The notes beneath the pieces are model-generated. The model was given only the letters and a program-made list of their open reading frames with translations, ran no database searches and was not told the DNA's origin. A program made the translations under genes and the position numbers. Positions 1 to 5,959 of a DNA stretch of 14,938 bases are shown here, in pieces. Position 1 is the stretch's first letter. Each line of letters starts with the position of its first letter. Source of the DNA: Croceibacterium_A sp965977975 (GTDB taxonomy: Bacteria > Pseudomonadota > Alphaproteobacteria > Sphingomonadales > Sphingomonadaceae); NCBI GenBank assembly GCA_965977975.1, contig CBHCZH010000083.1, positions 1 through 14,938 of the forward strand, written 5' to 3'.

Positions 1-31
1 GGCCATTCCCCCCACCCCGCCCCACCCCCGC

Positions 32-53
32 CCCCTCCCGCAAGCGGGAGGGG
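32..53. repeat. GC-rich perfect hairpin just upstream of hemF
   Basis: Bases 32-41 (CCCCTCCCGC) and 44-53 (GCGGGAGGGG) are exact reverse complements separated by AA, preceded by a C-rich tract at 7-36. From memory this hairpin type is frequent between genes in Sphingomonadales, so it may be a dispersed palindromic repeat or the terminator of a gene left of the window. There is no T-run after it. The only GGAGG near the hemF start (48-52) lies inside the right arm, 13 bases before the ATG. Confidence 0.7.
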
Positions 54-65
54 TGATAGAGAGCG

Positions 66-920
66 ATGACCGACTGGCAGCCCTACACCGCCCGTGCCCG
101 CGAATGGTTCGAGGGCCTTCGCGACCGGATCTGTGCCGAGTTCGAGGCGATCGAGCGCGAGGCGGGCTCGGATGCCTCGTTCGATTACATTGCCTGGGAC
201 CGCGAGGAGGAGGGCAATGCTGCGCCCGGCGGCGGCGTACGCGGCGTGATGAAGGGCCAGGTGTTCGAAAAGGTCGGCGTCAACGTCTCCACCGTCGCGG
301 GGCAATTCTCGCCTGAATTCGCCCGCACGATGCACGGCGCAGAGGACAATCCCGGCTTTACCGCCACCGGTATCAGCCTGGTCGCGCACATGGCCAATCC
401 GCACGTCCCCGCGGTGCACATGAACACCCGCTTCCTCACCACCGGCAAGGCGTGGTTCGGCGGCGGCGCGGACTTGAACCCACCGATCCCCTACCAGGAG
501 GACACCGAAGCCTTCCACGCCCGCTTCCGCGCCGCCTGCATGGCGCACAACCCGACGTACTACGACCGGTTCAAGAAGTGGGCCGACGAGTACTTTTTCA
601 TCCCGCATCGCGGCGTTGCCCGCGGCGTCGGCGGCATCTTCTACGACCACATGGAGTGCGCCGACGAGGCGGAATGGGAGCGGAATTTCGCCTTCACCCG
701 GGACGTCGGCGAAGCCTTCCTCGACGCGTTCCCGAAGATCGTCCGCCGGCGCATGGGCCAGGCCTGGACGCCGGAAGAGAAGCAAGCCCAGCTCGAATGG
801 CGCGGCCGCTACGTCGAATTCAATCTCGTCTACGACCGCGGTACCCTGTTCGGCCTCAAGACCGGCGGCAACATCGACGCCATCCTGATGAGCCTTCCGC
901 CCGAAGTCACCTGGAGCTGA
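66..920 (+). CDS. hemF: Oxygen-dependent coproporphyrinogen III oxidase
   Basis: 284 residues, close to the usual length of about 300. HemF uses O2 to decarboxylate two propionates of coproporphyrinogen III to vinyl groups, giving protoporphyrinogen IX in the cytosolic part of haem synthesis. Visible family blocks are KGQVFEKVGVNVSTV (63-77), HMNTRF (118-123) leading into FGGGADLNP (131-139), and KKWADEYFFIPHR (170-182) followed by RGVGGIFYD (186-194). His108, His118 and His181 are likely the conserved histidines. The ATG at 66 precedes the normal N-terminal helix. The Shine-Dalgarno is poor: the nearest GGAGG is 13 bases away inside a hairpin. It converges on the GH16 gene with a 53-base gap holding a hairpin. 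No haem-pathway neighbour is visible. Confidence 0.96.
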   Translation: MTDWQPYTARAREWFEGLRDRICAEFEAIEREAGSDASFDYIAWDREEEGNAAPGGGVRGVMKGQVFEKVGVNVSTVAGQFSPEFARTMHGAEDNPGFTATGISLVAHMANPHVPAVHMNTRFLTTGKAWFGGGADLNPPIPYQEDTEAFHARFRAACMAHNPTYYDRFKKWADEYFFIPHRGVARGVGGIFYDHMECADEAEWERNFAFTRDVGEAFLDAFPKIVRRRMGQAWTPEEKQAQLEWRGRYVEFNLVYDRGTLFGLKTGGNIDAILMSLPPEVTWS

Positions 921-931
921 GTTGCGACCAG

Positions 932-958
932 AGGTTAGGCAAAGATTTGCCGAAACCT
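932..958. terminator. Hairpin between convergent hemF and GH16 genes
   Basis: AGGTT (932-936) pairs with AACCT (954-958), and inside it GGCAAA (938-943) pairs with TTTGCC (946-951), with a single A on one side and GA on the other as a small internal loop. It sits 12 bases after the hemF stop and 15 bases beyond the GH16 stop. That position suits a shared bidirectional terminator, although no clear U-tract follows in either direction. Confidence 0.55.
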
Positions 959-973
959 GAGCGGAGGCGCTGA

Positions 974-1921
974 CTATTTGACCTGGGTCACCCGCACCCA
1001 GTCGACATCCATCTGCACATTGCCGGCCTTGACCTTGTCGACCGTTTCCTGCGGCACGCCGAAGTAGGGGGTCGTCACCCCGTTCACGCCGTTGGGATAG
1101 GTTCCGCCGATGGCGGAGTTGAGGATGATGTACTTGGCGTTGTCGAACCTCCACGGGCCGTAGCTTTCGACCTGGGCCTTGGTGACCGTGTAGAAGGCTG
1201 CGCCGTCGACTTCGAAAGTCACGGCATTGGCCGACCACTCGACGGCATAGGTGTGCCATTCGGACGCGTCGGTCCCCGCGGCGAAGGTGTGCCGCGCGGC
1301 CAGCGGGGTGTTGCCCGAATAGCCGGGGCCATGCATCGCCGAGCTCGTCCAGTCGCGCTGCCCGACATATTCCATGATGTCGATTTCGCCGGAATCGGGC
1401 CAGGAGCCGTAGCCGAGCAGCCAGAAGGCGGGCCAGAAACCGACCGCGTCGGACATGCGGATGCGCGCTTCGGCGCGGCCATGCTGGAAGTCGAAGCGAT
1501 TGCTGCTGTCGATCCGGCCGGAGATGAAGTCGGCCCGACGGGTAGCATGGGTGTCGGTCCCCGGGCTGAACACCACCCGCAGGGTCAGCACTCCGCCGTC
1601 CGCGCCCGCCACGCCCTGGCGCAGCAGGATGGTATCCGGCGAATCGAAGTAGGCCTGTTGCTCGTTGTTGACCCAGAAATCAGGCCCGACCACGTTCCAA
1701 ACACCCCGGTCGAGTAAAGCCGCGTTGAATTCGTCGGCGAAGACGACTTGCGGCGTACCGGTGGGAGTGGGGCTCGGCGCAGGTGCGGGTGAGGGCGTTG
1801 GCGTCGTTCCCGGGGGAGGCGTGCCGCCCGTGCTCGAAGCGGAACCGCCGCCGCATCCAGTCAGCGCCAGGCTCAAAGCGGCGAAGCCGGCGAGCCATTT
1901 CGAGCCGGTGCGGCGCATCAC
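974..1921 (-). CDS. GH16 family glycoside hydrolase lipoprotein (beta-glucanase/laminarinase-like)
   Basis: 315 residues. It starts with a lipoprotein signal ending in the lipobox LTGC (Cys23), then a Gly/Ser stretch and a Pro/Thr/Ser linker (about 33-57), so the enzyme is probably tethered to an envelope membrane. The GH16 domain spans about 58-313. The catalytic ExDxxE block is EIDIME, with Glu179 as nucleophile, Asp181, and Glu184 as acid/base; FWPAFWLL (162-169) and WHTYAVEWS (222-230) are typical of the clan. GH16 enzymes of this type hydrolyse beta-1,3 or beta-1,3/1,4 glucans; the substrate is not readable here. The GTG at 1921 has AGGAGG seven bases upstream; the ATG at 1918 is the alternative. 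The start overlaps the stop of a decayed GH16 fragment upstream. Confidence 0.9.
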   Translation of the reverse strand: MMRRTGSKWLAGFAALSLALTGCGGGSASSTGGTPPPGTTPTPSPAPAPSPTPTGTPQVVFADEFNAALLDRGVWNVVGPDFWVNNEQQAYFDSPDTILLRQGVAGADGGVLTLRVVFSPGTDTHATRRADFISGRIDSSNRFDFQHGRAEARIRMSDAVGFWPAFWLLGYGSWPDSGEIDIMEYVGQRDWTSSAMHGPGYSGNTPLAARHTFAAGTDASEWHTYAVEWSANAVTFEVDGAAFYTVTKAQVESYGPWRFDNAKYIILNSAIGGTYPNGVNGVTTPYFGVPQETVDKVKAGNVQMDVDWVRVTQVK

Positions 1922-2034
1922 TCGCTCGCCTCCTCGGGCGCACAGACCCGCACCGCGTCGACCCGCATCGCCATCTCCCCGGTCTTGATCATGTCGGCTG
2001 ATTCCTGCGGCAGGCGACGTGTTTCATTCCGCTT
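1918..2034 (-). pseudogene. C-terminal remnant of a second GH16 gene
   Basis: A short open frame on the minus strand ends in TGA at 1920-1918, overlapping the GH16 start. Its stretch 1945-2016 aligns without gaps to the 3' end of the intact GH16 gene (989-1060): I count 52 of 72 bases identical and 12 of 24 residues. The protein segment LPQESADMIKTGEMAMRVD matches VPQETVDKVKAGNVQMDVD. Beyond 2016 the similarity stops, and an in-frame TGA lies at 2037-2035. No start codon with a ribosome site is apparent. I read it as what is left of a tandem paralogue whose body was deleted; its end still supplies the AGGAGG used by the intact gene. Confidence 0.72.
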
Positions 2035-2224
2035 TCATGACCTTTGTTGGCCGATCAGGCAATGCGCGCGCCCAGCGCATCACTTGCCCTTCATAGGCGC
2101 GCTATTGGTCAACTCCCGCAATCATCCTCACTGGACCGATCGTCTTCCGTGGACGCGGGAGGATGACAACCCTCATTCAGCTTCCTATCGTTACGCCGGA
2201 AACTTCCTGCAATCGGAGTCCTTC
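2017..2224 (+). other. Non-coding leader before the M1 peptidase, with two competing stems
   Basis: No gene is supported here. CTCCCGC (2113-2119) can pair with GCGGGAG (2155-2161), and CATCCTC (2123-2129) can pair with GAGGATG (2159-2165). The right arms overlap, so only one stem can form at a time. GGAG at 2215-2218 is the ribosome site of the peptidase, six bases before its ATG. I see no convincing promoter boxes. Confidence 0.35.
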
Positions 2225-4114
2225 ATGCGTTTCGCCGCCGCCGCCCTTCTGTCGTTTGCCGCACTTGCCGGCCTGCCGGCGCACGCGCAGGAGACGCCGA
2301 TGGTCTCGCCGATCCTGACCAGCGAGGAAGCGAAGGATCCGTGGACTTTCGCCGAGCCCGAGAAGGCGCGGGTCACGCACGTCGCGCTCGACCTGGTGCT
2401 CGATTTCGAGAGCAAGCGGATTTCGGGCACCGCGACGCTCGATGTTCAGGCGCAGCCCGGCGCGGATGCGATCGTGCTCGACAGCCAGGGCCTCGAGATC
2501 GCCAGCGTCAAGGACGAGGCGGGCCGCGATCTGCCGTTCACGGTCGGTGAAACGGTCGAGGACAAAGGCGCTCCGGTTACCGTCACTCTAAACGGCGCGC
2601 GCCGCCTCGTCATCGCTTACGCCGCTCCCAACGCCGAAGCGCTGCAATGGCTCGCCCCCGAGCAGACCGCGGGCGGCAAGCATCCCTACCTGCTCAGCCA
2701 GGGCCAGCCGACGCTCAACCGTACCTGGATCCCGACGCAGGACAGCCCCGGCATCCGCCAGACCTGGGAAGCGCGGATCGTCGCGCCGGAGCCGCTCACC
2801 GTGGTCATGTCGGGCCTCAGCGTCGGCGAGCCCGAGTTGTTCGCCACCGCGCGCCGCGCGTTCCGCTTCCGCATGGACAAGCCGGTCGCGCCGTACCTGA
2901 TCGCGATCGCCGCGGGCGACCTCGCGTTCCGCGAGCTGGGCCCGCGCTCGGGCGTGTGGACCGAACCGTCGATGCTCGCCGCCGCCGCCGCGGAGCTGGT
3001 CGACACCGAGAGGATGATCGACGCCGCCGAGGCGCTCTACGGGCCATACCGCTGGGGCCGCTACGACATGATCGTGCTGCCGCCGAGCTTCCCTTACGGC
3101 GGGATGGAGAACCCCACGCTGACCTTCCTCACCCCGACCTTCATCGCCGGCGACCGCAGCCTCAACGGGATCGTCGCGCACGAGCTGGCGCATTCGTGGT
3201 CGGGCAACCTCGTCACCAACGCCAACTGGGCGGACTCGTGGCTCAACGAAGGCTTCACCAGCTATTTCGAGAACCGCATCATGGAAGCGCTCTACGGCTC
3301 GCGTCGCGCCAGCCAGGAAGCGGCGCTGAGCTTCGCCGACATGGAGGAAGTGTTCGCAGAGAAAGGCCGCGACCATCCGGTGACCTCGCTGCATCTGCCT
3401 CCGGTCGAGGCCGTGCCCGACGGCGGCGAAAGCGGCATCGTCTATGACAAGGGCGCGCTGTTCCTCCGCACGGTCGAGACTATCGTGGGGCGCGAGCGGT
3501 TCGATGCCTGGCTACGGCAATGGTTCGACAACCACGCTTTCCAGCCGGCGACCTCGGCCCTCATGCTCGCCGACCTGCGCGCCAATCTGGTCAAAGGCGA
3601 TGTAGCCCTCGAGGAGCGGCTGATGCTCGACGAATGGGTCTACGGCACCGGCCTGCCGGCCAATGCCGTGCGCCCCTCGCCGACCGCTTTTGCCGAAGTC
3701 GATGCCGCGGCCGAGCAGTACGCCTCAAGCCGCTTCGTCGATCCCGAGGCCTGGGCCGGCTGGACCACGGCCGAGCGGCTGCGGCTGATCGACAAGCTGC
3801 CCAAGGAGCTTGACCTCGAGGAACTCGACCGGCTCGATCGCGATCTCGGCCTCTCGCAGAGCGGCAACAACGAAGTGCTGTTCGCCTGGCTCGAGCTTGC
3901 GCTCGCCAACCGCTACGAGCCGGCAGTGGCGGTCGCCGAAAACTTCCTCGCCCGCGTCGGCCGCCGCAAGTTCGTGCTGCCGCTGTTCGAGGTCCTGATG
4001 AAGGAGGACGAGTGGGGCCAGACTATCGCCCGCCGCATCTATTCCGCGACGCGGGCGGGGTATCACTCGGTGACGCAACAGAGCGTGGACGAGGTGGTCA
4101 CGCCGGGCGGCTGA
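2225..4114 (+). CDS. Secreted M1 family metallopeptidase (leukotriene A4 hydrolase-like aminopeptidase)
   Basis: 629 residues from the ATG at 2225, which has GGAG six bases upstream and begins a signal peptide (hydrophobic 3-18, likely cleavage after Ala-His-Ala at 19-21), so it acts in the periplasm or outside. The frame stays open upstream to 1985, but that part is not protein-like. M1 enzymes use one zinc to remove N-terminal residues. Seen here: GGMEN exopeptidase motif 292-296, zinc site HExxH at 319-323 (His319, Glu320, His323) with the third ligand Glu342 in NEGF, and the catalytic-type Tyr407 in SGIVYDKG. The WGRYDMIVLPPSFPYGG block resembles the LTA4-hydrolase branch, and the last ~150 residues look like its helical C-terminal domain. 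It converges on the PycTM-like gene with a 15-base gap. Confidence 0.93.
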   Translation: MRFAAAALLSFAALAGLPAHAQETPMVSPILTSEEAKDPWTFAEPEKARVTHVALDLVLDFESKRISGTATLDVQAQPGADAIVLDSQGLEIASVKDEAGRDLPFTVGETVEDKGAPVTVTLNGARRLVIAYAAPNAEALQWLAPEQTAGGKHPYLLSQGQPTLNRTWIPTQDSPGIRQTWEARIVAPEPLTVVMSGLSVGEPELFATARRAFRFRMDKPVAPYLIAIAAGDLAFRELGPRSGVWTEPSMLAAAAAELVDTERMIDAAEALYGPYRWGRYDMIVLPPSFPYGGMENPTLTFLTPTFIAGDRSLNGIVAHELAHSWSGNLVTNANWADSWLNEGFTSYFENRIMEALYGSRRASQEAALSFADMEEVFAEKGRDHPVTSLHLPPVEAVPDGGESGIVYDKGALFLRTVETIVGRERFDAWLRQWFDNHAFQPATSALMLADLRANLVKGDVALEERLMLDEWVYGTGLPANAVRPSPTAFAEVDAAAEQYASSRFVDPEAWAGWTTAERLRLIDKLPKELDLEELDRLDRDLGLSQSGNNEVLFAWLELALANRYEPAVAVAENFLARVGRRKFVLPLFEVLMKEDEWGQTIARRIYSATRAGYHSVTQQSVDEVVTPGG

Positions 4115-4129
4115 TGCGGCCGCGACCTG

Positions 4130-4657
4130 TCAGGGCATAAGGGCCTCGCCGACAAAGGCGGCGGCAGTCAGCACTATGCCGACGAGAAACACCCGATAGG
4201 CGTAGGCGAGATAGCGGTACTTGTGCCGCTGGAGCACGGCCCCGTTCTGGTAGAGGTCTCGTGCCATCATGCGGTACACCCTTTCCTCCGACCGCATCGA
4301 GCCGACTATGGTGTCGACGAATTCCTGTTCGCCGACGCGCGAAAACACGCCGAAGAATAGCAGGTTGCGTACGGCGCTTTTCGATTTTCCGCCGATCTCG
4401 GGCAACACGGCCAGTACCGACAGGACCGTTGCCGTGAACGAGAAGAAGCCGAGCAACAGCAGCGGCAGCGAAATGGCTGTGGATTGCATCTCGCCAAGCG
4501 TTAGCGAGAAGACCACGAAGGACGCCCCCATGAGGATGCTGGCCTTGCTGTCGGCCATCGCGCTGAACTGGACGTGCGCCGCCTGCGCCGCGACGAGCAT
4601 GTTGTGTACTTCCTTGGGGAACTCGTAATCTTCCCCGAACTCGACCTCGTCCGCCAT
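4130..4657 (-). CDS. DUF5706/PycTM-like (Pycsar effector-type) membrane protein, orphan
   Basis: 175 residues. GGGAGG lies a few bases before the ATG (minus strand, 4657). Three likely membrane helices: about 40-57, 63-86 and 153-172, with a soluble segment between the second and third. ADSKASILMG (35-44), with Asp36 and Lys38, NLLFFGVFSRV (98-108), and DLYQNGAVLQRHKYRYLAYAY (134-154) match the pattern I remember for DUF5706, the family that includes PycTM, the membrane effector of Pycsar anti-phage systems opened by cyclic CMP or UMP. No cyclase gene lies on either side: neighbours are an M1 peptidase and an aminotransferase. It may be a stand-alone effector, a housekeeping relative, or respond to a cyclase elsewhere. 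Family assignment is by motif memory only. Confidence 0.7.
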   Translation of the reverse strand: MADEVEFGEDYEFPKEVHNMLVAAQAAHVQFSAMADSKASILMGASFVVFSLTLGEMQSTAISLPLLLLGFFSFTATVLSVLAVLPEIGGKSKSAVRNLLFFGVFSRVGEQEFVDTIVGSMRSEERVYRMMARDLYQNGAVLQRHKYRYLAYAYRVFLVGIVLTAAAFVGEALMP

Positions 4658-4726
4658 ATCTACCTCCCGCTGGCATTGCTTTTCCGAACCTGCCTATAAA
4701 GCCGAAGGTTGTGCAACCCCGATGGC

Positions 4727-5866
4727 TCAGCGTCCTCCTCTGAACCCCGCCATCCTTTCAATCGCTTCGTCGAGCGTTGCGTTTTCCTTGGCGAAGCAGA
4801 GCCGCAGGTAGCCGCTCTCGGGATCGTCACGATAGAACGCCGAAACCGGGATCGCGGCGACGCCGGCCTGGCGGATCAGGCGCTCGGCGATCATTTCGTC
4901 ATCCGCCGGAAGGTCCGACTCGGCGAGGTCGATGATGACGAACCAGGTGCCGTCGGCCGGCAGCAGGACGAAGCCCGCCGCCTCCAGTCCTCCAACGAGC
5001 TGCTCGCGCGCCGCTTCGTAGCGCGCGCGGTGGGCCGCGTGCCATTCGCCGGGCAGCGCCAGTCCCTCGGCCACCGCCCATTGCAGAGGGGTCGGAGTGG
5101 TGAAGGTCAGGAACTGATGCTGCCGCGCAATCGCTTCGGCCAGCGGCGGCGCCGCGACCGCCCAGCCGATCTTCCAGCCCGTAAGCGAGAAGATCTTGCC
5201 CGCCGAGCCGACCTTGACCGCCCGCTCGCGCAAGGTCGGCAGCGCCAGTGGCGAAACATGTTTCGCGCCGCCGTAGATCATTCCCTCCCACACCTCGTCG
5301 CAGAGCAGGATGAGACCGTGCCGCTCGCACAGCGCACCGATCGCTTCGAGTGTGGCATGATCGACCATGGTACCGGTCGGGTTGTTGGGGGTGTTGAGGA
5401 TCATCAGGCGCGTCCTCGGCCCGATCGCGGCCTCGAGTTGGTCGAGAGGCAGCGTCCAGCGCGGCGGGACAAGGCCGACCGTACGCACTGTGCCTCCCGC
5501 GCGCTCCACCAGCGGCAGATAGGCGTCGTAGAACGGCTGGAGGAGGATCGCCTCGTCACCCGGCCGGACAAGGGCGAATATCGCCGCGGCGAGTGCTTCG
5601 GTCGCGCCCGAGGTGACGATCACCTCCTCCTCGTGCAGTTCGAGCCCCTGCTCCTGCCGGTAGTACCGGCAAACCGCACGGCGCAGCTTCGCCAGTCCGC
5701 GCATTGGCGGATACTGGTTCGATCGTTCGACCAGTGCGCGCTGCGCGGCCTCGAGCAGCTCGGCGGGCTCGGGCAAGTCGGGAAAACCCTGCCCGAGGTT
5801 GATCGCCCCAAGCTCGCGCGCCAGCGCGGAAGTGCGATCGAAGATCGTGGTCGCGGGGCCGCTCAT
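4727..5866 (-). CDS. Class I/II PLP-dependent aminotransferase
   Basis: 379 residues, normal for fold-type I aminotransferases, cytosolic. It moves an amino group between an amino acid and a 2-oxo acid using pyridoxal phosphate. Motifs: LGQGFPDLP (24-32) at the substrate entrance, TSGATEA (85-91) for phosphate binding, NTPNNPTG (158-165), CDEVWE (189-194, Asp190 to the pyridine nitrogen), the Schiff-base lysine Lys224 in SAGKIFS, and Arg355 in YLRLCF for the carboxylate. The overall pattern resembles the methionine/kynurenine/aspartate aminotransferase branch (YbdL/KAT-like), but the substrate cannot be fixed. The ATG at 5866 is preceded by GAGG at close spacing. It is divergent from the (p)ppGpp gene with a 93-base gap, and 69 bases separate it from the PycTM-like start. 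Confidence 0.92.
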   Translation of the reverse strand: MSGPATTIFDRTSALARELGAINLGQGFPDLPEPAELLEAAQRALVERSNQYPPMRGLAKLRRAVCRYYRQEQGLELHEEEVIVTSGATEALAAAIFALVRPGDEAILLQPFYDAYLPLVERAGGTVRTVGLVPPRWTLPLDQLEAAIGPRTRLMILNTPNNPTGTMVDHATLEAIGALCERHGLILLCDEVWEGMIYGGAKHVSPLALPTLRERAVKVGSAGKIFSLTGWKIGWAVAAPPLAEAIARQHQFLTFTTPTPLQWAVAEGLALPGEWHAAHRARYEAAREQLVGGLEAAGFVLLPADGTWFVIIDLAESDLPADDEMIAERLIRQAGVAAIPVSAFYRDDPESGYLRLCFAKENATLDEAIERMAGFRGGR

Positions 5867-5959
5867 TGGCCTCTGCTCTTGGACCCGACACGCCGCCCAG
5901 GCAACGCGTTAACGCCTTTCCCCTTGCCGCCCGGCGCGCTGCACCGCACATTCGTGTCA
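5867..5959. promoter_or_regulatory. Divergent intergenic region with 10-bp palindrome
   Basis: The gap between two divergent starts must hold both upstream regions. It contains the perfect palindrome GCGTTAACGC (5906-5915), overlapped by AACGCGTT (5903-5910). This could be an operator, or chance in GC-rich DNA. No sure -35/-10 pair was found. Confidence 0.3.

Noticed and set aside
1985..2224. 80-residue N-terminal extension of the M1 peptidase
   Set aside because: The ATG at 2225 has a ribosome site and begins a classical signal peptide; the extension overlaps the GH16 remnant.
4098..4676. Alternative 192-codon minus-strand frame over the PycTM-like gene
   Set aside because: Arg/Gly-rich without membrane helices or family motifs; the other frame has a strong ribosome site and coherent helices.
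4709..5959. In-frame open extension of over 400 codons upstream of the (p)ppGpp synthetase
   Set aside because: It is antisense to the whole aminotransferase gene, is Arg/Gly-rich without family features, and the RSH N-terminus begins naturally at 5960.
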